A program made the position numbers and the translations under genes. 64,000 nt of DNA from an uncultured Collinsella sp. (GTDB lineage Bacteria > Actinomycetota > Coriobacteriia > Coriobacteriales > Coriobacteriaceae): contig CATYLC010000002.1 in NCBI GenBank assembly GCA_958408685.1, positions 1 through 64,000 of the forward strand. The letters run 5' to 3'. The notes below the pieces were generated by a model, which did not search any database, was not told the origin of the DNA, and was given only the letters and a program-made list of their open reading frames with translations. This document shows, piece by piece, positions 1 to 7,920 of the stretch (position 1 is the stretch's first letter; every line of letters starts with the position of its first letter).

Positions 1-53
1 GCCCTGCCGGGGCGCGAGGCGTAGGGACTACCCACACGAACTCACGAAGGCTC

Positions 54-72
54 CTATTTCACCGCAACTTAT
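54..72. repeat. Partial copy of a dispersed repeat also found at 11609-11627
   Basis: Nineteen bases here, from CTATTTCACC to CAACTTAT, are identical to 11609-11627. There they form the right arm of a long inverted repeat. In this copy the matching left arm is not seen, so it is either a half element or is cut by the window edge. The first 93 bases hold no recognisable gene. Confidence 0.45.
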
Positions 73-93
73 TGGTGGCCTTTTGGGTGGCAC

Positions 94-297
94 TTAGCGC
101 CAGGGGTCGGCTTCGAACATCGGCTCGCGCTCGGGGCGGCGATCGCTGTAGGGATCGTAGCCGTCATCGTCCTCGTTCTCGGCACGGATGTAGGGGTCGC
201 GCGGCTTGGGCGCCGGTTTGGGAGAAGCCTTCGGTGCGACCGGCGCGGCGGGCGCTGCCTCAGCAACCGGTGCGTGCGTCTTGTTCTCGTCTTTCAT
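94..297 (-). CDS. Small Ala/Pro-rich acidic protein of unknown function
   Basis: The 67-residue product is not recognised. Residues 8-33 are an Ala/Pro/Lys-rich low-complexity stretch, followed by a strongly acidic DDDGYDPYSD segment and a charged tail, so it is probably disordered and soluble. The start is the ATG at 297, because an AAGGAG lies eight bases upstream; the in-frame ATG two codons earlier is too close to that site. It follows clpB on the same strand but is separated from it by the clpB terminator at 351-386, so it is probably expressed on its own. The good ribosome binding site supports a real gene. Composition alone says nothing about its role. Confidence 0.5.
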   Translation of the reverse strand: MKDENKTHAPVAEAAPAAPVAPKASPKPAPKPRDPYIRAENEDDDGYDPYSDRRPEREPMFEADPWR

Positions 298-350
298 CTG
301 CATATCTCCTTGCCATGTACTCATGCTCAGTATCATCGATTGTCGCACGA

Positions 351-386
351 AAAAGGGCGGCGGACCCGATTGGATCCGCCGCCCTT
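351..386 (-). terminator. Intrinsic terminator of clpB
   Basis: A 12-bp perfect stem (AAGGGCGGCGGA at 353-364 with its complement at 375-386) is followed on the minus strand by a run of five T. It lies about 40 bases past the clpB stop codon. Confidence 0.85.
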
Positions 387-427
387 GGCGTTTTGCGATG
401 AGGTGCGGTTAAAGCCGGCCCCATAAT

Positions 428-3055
428 TTACTCTGCGTCGGGGACCTCGTAGGTGGCCGCCGGCGTGTTGTCGCACACGACGGTAAAGCCACCGTCCTTG
501 TCGACATCGACCGTCACCTGATCGCCCTCGCGCACCGTGCCGTCGATGATAGCGGCGGCGATGGCATCCACGACCTCGCGCTGAACCAGACGCTTGAGCG
601 GACGGGCGCCAAAGACCGGGTCCAGGCCGCCCACGGCGAGCATCTGCTTGGCCGCCGGGGTGATGGCAAGCGTCATGCGCTCCTTGGCCAGACGCGCGCG
701 GACGTCGGCGAGCTGGATGTCGACGATCTTCTCGATCTGCGCCATACCGAGCGGATGGAACACCACGATATCGTCGATACGGTTGAGGAACTCGGGGCGG
801 AAGGTCTGAGCCATGGCCGCGTCGACCTGATGGCGCATCTCCTCCTCGTCCTTGCCGGAAAGCTCGGCGATAGCCTTGGAGCCCACGTTAGACGTCATGA
901 TGATGATCGTGTTCTTGAAGGACACCTGACGACCCTGGCCATCGGTCAGACGGCCGTCGTCGAGCACCTGCAACAGCACGTTGAAGACATCAGGATGAGC
1001 CTTCTCCATCTCGTCGAGCAAGATTACGGAGTACGGGCGACGGCGCACGGCCTCGGTGAGCTGGCCGCCCTCGTCGTAGCCCACGTATCCCGGAGGCGCA
1101 CCGATCAGACGCTGGACGCTGAACTTCTCCATGTACTCAGACATGTCGATACGCACGAGCGCACGCTCGTCATCGAACAGGCACTCGGCCAGCGCCTTGG
1201 CGAGCTCGGTCTTGCCCACGCCGGTGGGACCCAGGAAGAAGAAGCTTCCGATGGGCTTGTCCGGATCGGAGAGGCCCGCACGGCTGCGGCGCACAGCTGC
1301 GGCGACGGCGGAGACGGCCTCGTCCTGGCCGATGACGCGCTTATGCAGCTCGCCCTCCAAGCCCTTCAGTTTGTCGAGCTCGCCCTGCATCATCTTGGAC
1401 ACGGGCACGCCGGTCCAGGCGCTCACGACCTCGGCGATCTCGTCGGAGGTCACCTGCTCGTTGAGGCCCTCGCCGTCCTGCTGCTTTTGCGCCTCGAGCG
1501 CAGCCTCGGAATCCTGAATCTGCTGCTGCAGACCCGGAATCACGGAGTAGCGCAGCTCGGACGCACGACCCAAATCGCCGTTGCGCGTCGCGCGCTCCTC
1601 CTCGCTCTTGGCCTCGTCAAGCTGGCTCTTAAGCTCCTGCACGTGGTCAATGGCGTTCTTCTGGTTGAGCCAGCCGGCCTTTTGCACGTTGAGTTTTTCC
1701 TGGACCTCGGCAATCTCCTGGCGCAGGGCCTCCAGACGCTCCTTGGAGGCGTCATCGGTCTCTTTCATGAGCGCCTGTTCCTCGATCTGCAGCTGAGTGA
1801 GCTGACGCGTGGTGGCGTCGATCTCGACCGGCATGCTGTCGAGTTCCATGCGCAGGCGGCTTGCCGCCTCATCGACCAAATCGATGGCCTTGTCGGGCAG
1901 GAAGCGGTCGGCGATGTAGCGATCGGAGAGGTCGGCAGCTGCCACGAGCGCGCTATCGGTGATATGCACACCGTGGAAGATCTCGTACTTCTCCTTCAGA
2001 CCACGCAGGATCGAAATGGTGTCCTCGACGGTAGGCTCGGAGACCATCACGGTCTGGAAACGACGGGCGAGCGCCGCGTCCTTCTCGATGTACTTGCGGT
2101 ATTCGTCGAGCGTGGTCGCGCCAATCGCGTGCAGGTCGCCACGGGCGAGCGCCGGCTTGAGGATGTTGCCGGCGTCCATGGAGCCCTCGGTGGCACCCGC
2201 GCCCACGATGGTGTGGAGCTCATCGATGAACAGGATGACCTTGCCCTCGGATTTTTGCACTTCTTTGAGCACGGCCTTCAAGCGGTCCTCGAACTCGCCG
2301 CGGTACTTGGCGCCGGCGACCAGCGCGCTCATGTCGAGCTCGATGAGGTCGCGGTCGCGCAGGGTGCTCGGCACGTCGCCGGCCACGATACGCTGGGCGA
2401 TACCTTCGACGATGGCTGTCTTGCCGACGCCCGGCTCGCCAATGAGCACGGGGTTGTTCTTGGTGCGGCGGGACAGGACCTGGATGGTACGGCGAATCTC
2501 GTCGGTACGGCCGATGACCGGGTCGAGCTTGCCGGCGCGGGCCAGATCGCAGATGTTGCGACCGTACTGCTCCAGTGCCTCAAACTGAGTCTTGTCCTCG
2601 GCAGACGTCACGCGGTCATCGCCACGCAGCTCCTCGTAGACTTGCTCGATGCGCTCCTTGGTGACGCCGGCGTCGCGCAGCACGCGGCCCGCCTCGCCCT
2701 TGTCCTCGGCAAGCGCCATCAGCAGATGCTCAGTCACCACAAAGCTGTCGCCCATCTTGGTGGCCTTCTTCTCGGCCTTTTCGATGACGCGGACGAGCTC
2801 GTTGGACAGGCCCATCTGTTGGCCCTCGCCCGAAACCTTGGGCGCGTGGTCGATGGCATCTTGTGTGGAGCGTGCGAGCTGAGCCGGGTCGGCACCGATG
2901 CGCTCGATGATCACGGAGATATTGCGCTCGCCGGCACCGAGCAGGGCAGACAGCAGATGAATCGGCTCCACCGCGCCGGCCTGCGCATCGGCAGCCGTGC
3001 TCATGGCGGTCTGCAGCGCCTCGCGCGACGTCATTGCTAGCTTATCGATTCTCAT
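428..3055 (-). CDS. clpB: ATP-dependent disaggregase ClpB
   Basis: ClpB is a cytosolic Hsp100 hexamer that pulls polypeptides out of aggregates and works with DnaK/DnaJ/GrpE. The 875-residue length is normal for the family. In order it has an N-terminal Clp repeat domain (about 1-145), AAA module 1 with Walker A GEPGVGKT at 206-213, a long charged coiled-coil middle domain (about 400-530) that distinguishes ClpB from ClpA/ClpC, and AAA module 2 with Walker A GPTGVGKT and the sequence GAPPGYVGYDEGG. The start ATG has AGAGAGGTG upstream. The promoter region carries a 27-bp operator shared with dnaK, so co-regulation by the HspR encoded at 6359-6775 is likely. It ends at a clear terminator and is probably monocistronic. 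Confidence 0.97.
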   Translation of the reverse strand: MRIDKLAMTSREALQTAMSTAADAQAGAVEPIHLLSALLGAGERNISVIIERIGADPAQLARSTQDAIDHAPKVSGEGQQMGLSNELVRVIEKAEKKATKMGDSFVVTEHLLMALAEDKGEAGRVLRDAGVTKERIEQVYEELRGDDRVTSAEDKTQFEALEQYGRNICDLARAGKLDPVIGRTDEIRRTIQVLSRRTKNNPVLIGEPGVGKTAIVEGIAQRIVAGDVPSTLRDRDLIELDMSALVAGAKYRGEFEDRLKAVLKEVQKSEGKVILFIDELHTIVGAGATEGSMDAGNILKPALARGDLHAIGATTLDEYRKYIEKDAALARRFQTVMVSEPTVEDTISILRGLKEKYEIFHGVHITDSALVAAADLSDRYIADRFLPDKAIDLVDEAASRLRMELDSMPVEIDATTRQLTQLQIEEQALMKETDDASKERLEALRQEIAEVQEKLNVQKAGWLNQKNAIDHVQELKSQLDEAKSEEERATRNGDLGRASELRYSVIPGLQQQIQDSEAALEAQKQQDGEGLNEQVTSDEIAEVVSAWTGVPVSKMMQGELDKLKGLEGELHKRVIGQDEAVSAVAAAVRRSRAGLSDPDKPIGSFFFLGPTGVGKTELAKALAECLFDDERALVRIDMSEYMEKFSVQRLIGAPPGYVGYDEGGQLTEAVRRRPYSVILLDEMEKAHPDVFNVLLQVLDDGRLTDGQGRQVSFKNTIIIMTSNVGSKAIAELSGKDEEEMRHQVDAAMAQTFRPEFLNRIDDIVVFHPLGMAQIEKIVDIQLADVRARLAKERMTLAITPAAKQMLAVGGLDPVFGARPLKRLVQREVVDAIAAAIIDGTVREGDQVTVDVDKDGGFTVVCDNTPAATYEVPDAE

Positions 3056-3144
3056 GGAATCACCTCTCTTGGGGCGGCCGCCCTACGGGGCGGCTTCACG
3101 TTGTTCGAGAAGTATTGTTGCCAGCTTTGCGCGATCTTATACAC

Positions 3145-3171
3145 AAATCTAAGTCTCTATATATAAGATTT
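3145..3171. promoter_or_regulatory. Heat-shock operator of clpB, shared with dnaK
   Basis: AAATCTAAGTC-N5-ATATAAGATTT. The same two 11-bp blocks, with the same 5-bp gap, occur upstream of dnaK at 10768-10794. The ends form an inverted repeat (AAATCTAA/TAAGATTT, one mismatch). An AT-rich -10-like TATAAG lies just downstream in the clpB direction, so a bound repressor would cover the -35 region. The probable ligand is HspR; the sequence differs from the classical HAIR consensus (CTTGAGT-N7-ACTCAAG). Confidence 0.75.
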
Positions 3172-3230
3172 TCTGAGTGATTGAGAGATAGGGGTAAAGA
3201 TGTCGGCCCGCCGCCGCACAGGTGCGCTAC

Positions 3231-3450
3231 CGTCTCAATCTGTAACATCTATCGACCGTTTCTGGCTCCAGATGTTACAAATCGAGACGAATTGTTCAGC
3301 GGCACCCGTTTGTCTCAATCTGTAACATCTACTCGGCAAATAGAGCTCTATCTGTTACAAATCGAGACGAACAGAAGACACCCGAATCGAAAATCTAAAT
3401 CTGTAACACCAGGCCCACTTTTAGCGGCCAAGATGTTACAAGTCGAGACA
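3231..3450. repeat. Array of six 20-bp repeats in alternating orientation, about 40-bp period
   Basis: Copies start near 3231, 3270, 3311, 3350, 3392 and 3431, alternating forward and reverse, with unrelated spacers of about 19-22 bases. The forward form is like YGTCTCAATCTGTAACATCT; the reverse form, read on the other strand, is like CGTCTCGATTTGTAACATCT. Adjacent pairs can fold as 18-20-bp stems. In the first pair the two stem mismatches would be G-U wobbles in a minus-strand transcript. The array lies between the hydratase gene and the clpB promoter. No ORF explains it. Confidence 0.85.
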
Positions 3451-3457
3451 AACCGAG

Positions 3458-3494
3458 AACCACCACAAAGGTGCCTGTCCCCTTTGTGGTGGTT
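3458..3494. repeat. Small dispersed hairpin, CCACCACAAAGG type
   Basis: A 14-bp perfect stem (AACCACCACAAAGG at 3458-3471, complement at 3481-3494) has a loop reading TGCCTGTCC. A closely similar copy in the opposite orientation is at 41018-41068. The loop shares the GTCCC core with hairpins elsewhere in the window. Confidence 0.8.
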
Positions 3495-3500
3495 TTCGAC

Positions 3501-3531
3501 AAAAAGAAGCCGCCCCGATAACAGAGGCGGC
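3501..3531 (-). terminator. Probable terminator downstream of the hydratase gene
   Basis: A GCCGCC/GGCGGC stem (3509-3514 and 3526-3531) is followed on the minus strand by CTTCTTTTTG. It lies about 150 bases beyond the stop codon of the 3678-5978 gene, after the palindrome at 3589-3662. Confidence 0.6.
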
Positions 3532-3588
3532 ATCAAGCAAGTCTATTTATTAGCGTCCCTCAAGACCCAACGAGAACGCAGAAATGTA

Positions 3589-3662
3589 GCCCGGGGCTTA
3601 CCCTTTCCCGAACGCGACCCTCGCGAAGCGCGTGAGCGGGCGGGAAAGGGTAAGCCCCGGGC
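3589..3662. repeat. Perfect 22-bp inverted repeat downstream of the hydratase gene
   Basis: Left arm 3589-3610 (starting GCCCGGGGCTTACCC) and right arm 3641-3662 are exact reverse complements, separated by 30 bases. It starts 15 bases past the stop codon of the hydratase gene. There is no T-run, so it is not a standard terminator by itself; it could stabilise the mRNA 3' end or be a dispersed palindrome. Confidence 0.85.
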
Positions 3663-3677
3663 GGACAATTAAGTGCG

Positions 3678-5978
3678 TTACTCGGCAGCGGCCTTGAACT
3701 TGTTGTAGTTGATCAGGCAGCCGGCCTTGACGATGGCGCGCTCCTCTGCCGTCATATCGGCAATGTAAAGCTCAATCCGCTCGACCGTGCCGTCGGCGCG
3801 CACCACGTAGGCGGCGATGTCCTTCAGGTCGCCATCGAGCGCGGCACGGATACCCGGCACAAAGACGTAGTCGCCCACCTCAAAGTTGGGCTCGGCCTCC
3901 ATCTGGAAGGGCACCATGCCCCAGTTCATCACGTTGGAGCGATAGCGCTTGGTGGCGTACTCGTGGACGATGTTGGCCAGGCCGCCAATTACGCGCTGGC
4001 AGCTCGCAGCCTGCTCGCGGGCAGAACCGTCACCGGGCTTCTTGGCATAGAGCATAGAGCCGTACTCGGTCGCCTTGGCATCGGCCGCGATGCCCGCGCC
4101 GGCCAGCGCCTCAAACACGCCCGCAAGCTCGGCATCGAGCGCGGCCAAGTCGCCCGCGGCCTCACCGGCAACGCGGCGCTTCTCCACGGCGTCGACTTCC
4201 TTGGAGCGGCCCACGTAAGCCGGGTCGCGGCGGCTGAGCGTAAACTCGGCCAGGCCCAGCGGGTTGGAGCGGAAGGAGCTCGTCTCGCCCGAGGGAATGA
4301 GCTCGTCGGTCGTGGTGACCGGGTCCATGATCTTGGAGCACACCTTGAGCAGGATATCGTCGCCGAGAGGCTCCATCGCGGGCCACGGCTTGATGTTGGG
4401 ACCCTCGACCAGCTCGTCGGCAGGCTCCGCCTTGCCAAAGCCCCAGTACACGCGCTTTTTGTACGGCGCGTCGTCAAAGGTGTACTCACAGGCCTCGTCC
4501 CAAGTCTCCTCGGGCAGGTCAGTCGCCGGCGTCAGGACGCCGCCGTTGGCAGCCGTCGCCGCAATGGAGCGAGCGTCCATCAGGGCCACGGCGCTCAGCT
4601 GGCCATTGCCCGGCTTGGAACCCTCGCGGTTGGGGAAGTTGCGCGTGGTATGGCGGATGGACAGGCCGTTGTTGGCGGGCGTGTCGCCGGCGCCGAAGCA
4701 CGGGCCGCAGAACGCCGTGCGCACAATCGCGCCGGCCTCCATAAGGTCGTAGATATAGCCACGGCGTGTAAGCTCGAGCGCCACGGGTTGGCTTGTGGGA
4801 TAGACCGACAGCGAGAACTCGCCACAGCCGGTGTTAGCGCCCTTGAGCACGCGGGCAGCCTGGACCACGGAGTCGTAGTTGCCGCCCGAGCAGCCGGCGA
4901 TAACGCCCTGCTGCACGTGCAGCTTTCCGTCGACGATCTTGTCGAGCAGGCTAAAGTGCGTCTTGCCCTCGCCGATCTTGGCGGCCTCGAGCTCCACCTC
5001 ATGCAGGATGTCCTCGAGGTTCTCGTTGAGTTCGTCGATCTCAAAGCCGTTGGAAGGATGGAACGGCAGCGCGATCATGGGCTTGATGCTCGACAGATTG
5101 ACCTCGACGCAGCCGTCGTAGTAGGCGACATCGGCGGGCTTGAGCTCGCGGTAGTCGTCGCCGCGGCCGTGCATGGTCAAAAACGCGTGCGTGTCCTCGT
5201 CGGTGGCCCAAATGCTCGACAGGCAGGTGGTCTCGGTGGTCATGACATCGACGCCGTTGCGGTAGTCAGTCGTCATGCTCGCGATGCCGGGGCCCACAAA
5301 CTCCATGACCTTGTTCTTGACATAGCCCTTGGCAAAGACAGCGCGAATGATGGCGAGCGCCACGTCGTGCGGGCCGACGCCGGGACGCGGGGCGCCCGTG
5401 AGGTAGATGGCCACGACGCCGGGATAGGCGACATCGTAGGTGTCGCGCAGCAGCTGCTTTGCCAGCTCGCCGCCGCCCTCGCCCACGGCCATGGTACCCA
5501 GGGCGCCGTAGCGGGTGTGCGAGTCGGAACCCAAGATCATCTTGCCGCAGCCGGCGAAGTTCTCACGCATAAAGGAATGGATGACGGCGATGTGCGGCGG
5601 GACGAAAATGCCGCCGTACTTCTTGGCCGCGGAAAGGCCGAAGACGTGATCGTCCTCGTTGATGGTGCCGCCCACGGCGCACAGCGAGTTGTGGCAGTTG
5701 GTGAGCACGTAAGGCAGCGGGAACTGTTCCATGCCCGAGGCGCGCGCCGTCTGGATGATGCCGACAAAGGTGATATCGTGGCTCGCCATGGCATCGAAGC
5801 GAATCTTGAGCGCCTCGGGGTCTCCGGACGTATTGTGTGCCTGAAGGATCGAATACGCGATGGTGCCGCGCTTGGCATCCTTGGGCGTCTGCGTAATACC
5901 GCGCTCGGCAGCCTCGGCCGCAGGCACAACCTCGCTGCCGCCGCGCAGGTAGATGCCGTCCTCGTACAGCTTAACCAT
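3678..5978 (-). CDS. Aconitase-family hydratase (YbhJ-like)
   Basis: The 766-residue protein belongs to the aconitase superfamily of [4Fe-4S] hydro-lyases. Visible family features are SDSHTRYGALGTMAVGEGG near residue 170, the cysteine region GCSGGNYDS, and FCGPCFGAGDTPANNG with two cluster-ligand cysteines, followed by a C-terminal swivel-like domain. In overall form it resembles the poorly characterised E. coli YbhJ/hydratase group more than AcnA or AcnB, so I do not assign citrate as substrate. The start at 5978 (MVKLYEDG) has GGGAG six bases upstream; an in-frame ATG 15 codons earlier has no such site. It appears monocistronic, with palindromes and a terminator downstream. Confidence 0.82.
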   Translation of the reverse strand: MVKLYEDGIYLRGGSEVVPAAEAAERGITQTPKDAKRGTIAYSILQAHNTSGDPEALKIRFDAMASHDITFVGIIQTARASGMEQFPLPYVLTNCHNSLCAVGGTINEDDHVFGLSAAKKYGGIFVPPHIAVIHSFMRENFAGCGKMILGSDSHTRYGALGTMAVGEGGGELAKQLLRDTYDVAYPGVVAIYLTGAPRPGVGPHDVALAIIRAVFAKGYVKNKVMEFVGPGIASMTTDYRNGVDVMTTETTCLSSIWATDEDTHAFLTMHGRGDDYRELKPADVAYYDGCVEVNLSSIKPMIALPFHPSNGFEIDELNENLEDILHEVELEAAKIGEGKTHFSLLDKIVDGKLHVQQGVIAGCSGGNYDSVVQAARVLKGANTGCGEFSLSVYPTSQPVALELTRRGYIYDLMEAGAIVRTAFCGPCFGAGDTPANNGLSIRHTTRNFPNREGSKPGNGQLSAVALMDARSIAATAANGGVLTPATDLPEETWDEACEYTFDDAPYKKRVYWGFGKAEPADELVEGPNIKPWPAMEPLGDDILLKVCSKIMDPVTTTDELIPSGETSSFRSNPLGLAEFTLSRRDPAYVGRSKEVDAVEKRRVAGEAAGDLAALDAELAGVFEALAGAGIAADAKATEYGSMLYAKKPGDGSAREQAASCQRVIGGLANIVHEYATKRYRSNVMNWGMVPFQMEAEPNFEVGDYVFVPGIRAALDGDLKDIAAYVVRADGTVERIELYIADMTAEERAIVKAGCLINYNKFKAAAE

Positions 5979-6152
5979 ACTGTCTCCCACTCTGCCCGAA
6001 AGGCTCGGACGCATAGCATACATTCGTTCAATATCGTGCCATAGAACGGTTGCGAGTGGGTTAAGAATCTACACGTTCACTTTATCTCGGTAAAGCATAG
6101 AACGAGCCCGGTGCAGGACCGGCAGATTTGGTGCAAGAGTGTCCCTTTCGAC

Positions 6153-6181
6153 TAGTCATTTAAGAACGTCCCCAATGACTA
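6153..6181. repeat. Small dispersed hairpin, 13-base GTCCCC loop
   Basis: TAGTCATT, loop TAAGAACGTCCCC, AATGACTA: an 8-bp perfect stem. Copies with the same loop length occur at 26128, 29530, 32317, 50392, 58893, 58925, 62544 and 62697. The rest of 5979-6209 holds no gene. Confidence 0.85.
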
Positions 6182-6209
6182 CCCATAACAACGCCGATGT
6201 TTTGGCGCG

Positions 6210-6359
6210 GACAGCGAGCGACGTCCAGAGCGAACAAGTTGGCATGAAAAAAGGCAAGGCATAGACCTTCTGGTCATGCCTCGCCTTTTGAAGGACAAAT
6301 TGTCGCTCTGGGCGGCGCGCAGCGTCGAGCCGTTACGCGGGTTGGTAAAACCGCGTAAC
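6210..6359 (-). terminator. Composite structured 3' element with terminator after hspR (copy A)
   Basis: In minus-strand order after the hspR stop there is: hairpin 1 (GTTACGCGG arms at 6332-6340 and 6351-6359); an outer stem (6300-6313 with 6223-6237, containing CAGAGCGA); and an inner stem (6249-6262 with 6276-6289, AAAAGGC/GCCTTTT) capped by GACC-TTCT-GGTC and followed by a T-run. The inner stem is a good intrinsic terminator. The whole architecture recurs after a lipoprotein gene (26193-26342) and pyrE (29589-29784), with changed but still paired arms. Confidence 0.85.
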
Positions 6360-6775
6360 TACAAATCTCCGCCTGCGCCCAAAAGCTTGCGCATGACTTG
6401 CTCGGGGTTGACTGAGCCGTCGCGCGGGGCCAGGGCGGTGATCTTCTTCTGCATCTTGTACTCGTGCAGCTCGTCCTCGAGCTGGCGCACGCGGGCGCGG
6501 AGCTTCTCGTTCTCGCGGTCGCGCTCCTCGGCACGCTCCTTCATATCGAGGATGCGCACCACGCCGGCAAGGTTGATACCCTCGTCGGTCAGCTGGTTGA
6601 TGAGTTCCAGACGCTCGATATCGGCACGCGAATACAGACGCGTGTTACCGCCCGAGCGCTGAGGATTCACCAGGCCCTTGGACTCGTAGACGCGCAGAGT
6701 CTGCGGGTGCATGCCGGTCAACTCGGCCGCCACGCTGATCATATACAGCGGTTTGTTCCTATTGTCCTCGGCCAT
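6359..6775 (-). CDS. hspR: MerR-family heat-shock repressor HspR
   Basis: The 138-residue protein starts with a MerR-type winged helix (YMISVAAELTGMHPQTLRVYESKGLVNPQR), in which the MHPQTLRVYE helix is typical of HspR. A coiled-coil dimerisation segment follows (about 70-115, ERAEERDRENEKLRARVRQLEDEL). HspR represses dnaK and clpB when DnaK is free, binding an inverted repeat. It is the last gene of dnaK-grpE-dnaJ-hspR, the usual actinobacterial arrangement, so it is autoregulated. The shared 27-bp operators at 3145 and 10768 are its likely targets. The stop codon touches the composite 3' element. Confidence 0.93.
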   Translation of the reverse strand: MAEDNRNKPLYMISVAAELTGMHPQTLRVYESKGLVNPQRSGGNTRLYSRADIERLELINQLTDEGINLAGVVRILDMKERAEERDRENEKLRARVRQLEDELHEYKMQKKITALAPRDGSVNPEQVMRKLLGAGGDL

Positions 6776-6847
6776 GCTACCTGACCCCTTTCTGTCTCGT
6801 TATCGTCCATCATAAGCCCGCGGGCGCGGGCGCGCGCCACGACCGCC

Positions 6848-7813
6848 CTAGTACGTCGCCTTGTAACGGTTGACCTTCTCGCGATAGTCGCGCGTGTCGG
6901 CCTCGCGCAGCTTGGTCATGGCATCGCGCTCGTCATCGGACAGGTTCGTGGGGACCTGTACCTTGATTTCGACGAGCAGCGCGCCTGTGCGGCCACGGTG
7001 CTTAACGTCGGGCGCACCCATCTCCTTAAAGCGGAACTTCTTGCCCGTCTGGGTGCCAGCGGGCACCTTCAGACGAACCGTCGCGCCGCCGGGCGTGGGC
7101 ACATCAACCGTGCAGCCGAGCGCCGCCTCGTAGACCGAGATCGGCACCTCCATGGTCACATCGGCACCCTTGCGCTTAAACAGCGGGTGCTCCTCCACAT
7201 GCGTGGTCACGACCAGGTCGCCGCGCTCGCCGCCGGCAACGCCATACTCGCCGCGACGCTTGTAGCGTAGCTTGCCGCCGTCGACCGCGCCCGCGGGCAC
7301 CGAGACCGTAATGGTCTGCTGCTCGCCTGTCGAGGGAATGCGATAGGTGACCTTGTGCGTCACGCCGCGAAACGCGTCCTCGGCCGTCACATCGACGGTC
7401 AGCGACAGGTCGCCGCCCTTGCGAGCACGGCTGCGACCCGCGCCGGCACCGGCAGCGCCCGCAGCCCCGGCAAAGCCCGAGCCCCAATCGCTGCCCCAGG
7501 CGCCGTTGCCGCTAAAGATGCTGTCGAAGATGTCGCCCCAGCCGCTGGCACCTGCGCCGGCACCGTAGCCTCCGCCATACGCGCCGCCTGCGCCCGGCAT
7601 ACCGCCAAACATGAGCATCTGGTCGTACTCTTTGCGCTTCTTCTCGTCCGAAAGCGTCTCGTAGGCCTCGCTGATCTCCTTGAACTTGGCCTCGTCGCCG
7701 CCGGCATCGGGGTGATATTTTTGCGCGAGCTTGCGAAACGCGCTCTTGATCTCTTTGTCGGAGGCGCTCTTGGATACGCCCAGGATGTCATAGAAGGTTT
7801 TGCCTGCAGCCAT
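6848..7813 (-). CDS. dnaJ: DnaJ-type co-chaperone lacking the zinc-finger domain
   Basis: This Hsp40 stimulates the DnaK ATPase and delivers substrates. The J domain (about 1-70) contains the HPD motif in QKYHPDAGG. A Gly-rich region follows (about 85-125, GGAYGGGYGAGAG) and then two beta-barrel C-terminal domains. The four CxxCxGxG zinc-binding repeats of classical DnaJ are absent, making it a type II, CbpA-like J protein although it sits in the dnaK operon. It has a strong ribosome binding site (AGGAGAGGAGCTACG). Two very stable hairpins separate it from grpE, suggesting processing or partial termination that lowers dnaJ-hspR expression relative to dnaK-grpE. Confidence 0.92.
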   Translation of the reverse strand: MAAGKTFYDILGVSKSASDKEIKSAFRKLAQKYHPDAGGDEAKFKEISEAYETLSDEKKRKEYDQMLMFGGMPGAGGAYGGGYGAGAGASGWGDIFDSIFSGNGAWGSDWGSGFAGAAGAAGAGAGRSRARKGGDLSLTVDVTAEDAFRGVTHKVTYRIPSTGEQQTITVSVPAGAVDGGKLRYKRRGEYGVAGGERGDLVVTTHVEEHPLFKRKGADVTMEVPISVYEAALGCTVDVPTPGGATVRLKVPAGTQTGKKFRFKEMGAPDVKHRGRTGALLVEIKVQVPTNLSDDERDAMTKLREADTRDYREKVNRYKATY

Positions 7814-7835
7814 CGTAGCTCCTCTCCTGTTTCAC

Positions 7836-7856
7836 CCGCCGCCCAGCGGGCGGCGG
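7836..7856. promoter_or_regulatory. Stable hairpin just upstream of dnaJ
   Basis: A 9-bp perfect stem CCGCCGCCC/GGGCGGCGG with a 3-base loop lies 22 bases upstream of the dnaJ start. It could protect a processed mRNA end or affect translation; there is no T-run. Confidence 0.6.
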
Positions 7857-7885
7857 CTCATGCTTTCATATGGCACTAGGCCAGA

Positions 7886-7915
7886 AAGGGCCCCGGGTGT
7901 TGCCCCGGGGCCCTT
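7886..7915 (-). terminator. Intercistronic hairpin between grpE and dnaJ, possible partial terminator
   Basis: A 12-bp perfect stem (AAGGGCCCCGGG at 7886-7897, complement at 7904-7915) with a 6-base loop lies just after the grpE stop codon. It is followed by only a short TTTCT on the minus strand, so it is probably leaky. Confidence 0.6.
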
Positions 7916-7920
7916 CTCAA

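Noticed and set aside
755..3040. A 761-codon open frame on the plus strand opposite clpB, and similar long frames opposite dnaK, the hydratase, nadB and the SPFH gene
   Set aside because: They are antisense frames kept open by GC-rich codon bias. The opposite strand encodes well-conserved proteins with ribosome binding sites, and the antisense products have no recognisable domains.
3231..3450. CRISPR array
   Set aside because: The period is regular, but repeats alternate in orientation, copies are imperfect, there are only six, and no cas gene is present in 64 kb.
3181..3672. 163-codon ORF across the repeat array
   Set aside because: It spans the array, a terminator and a perfect palindrome, has no ribosome binding site and no protein-like composition.
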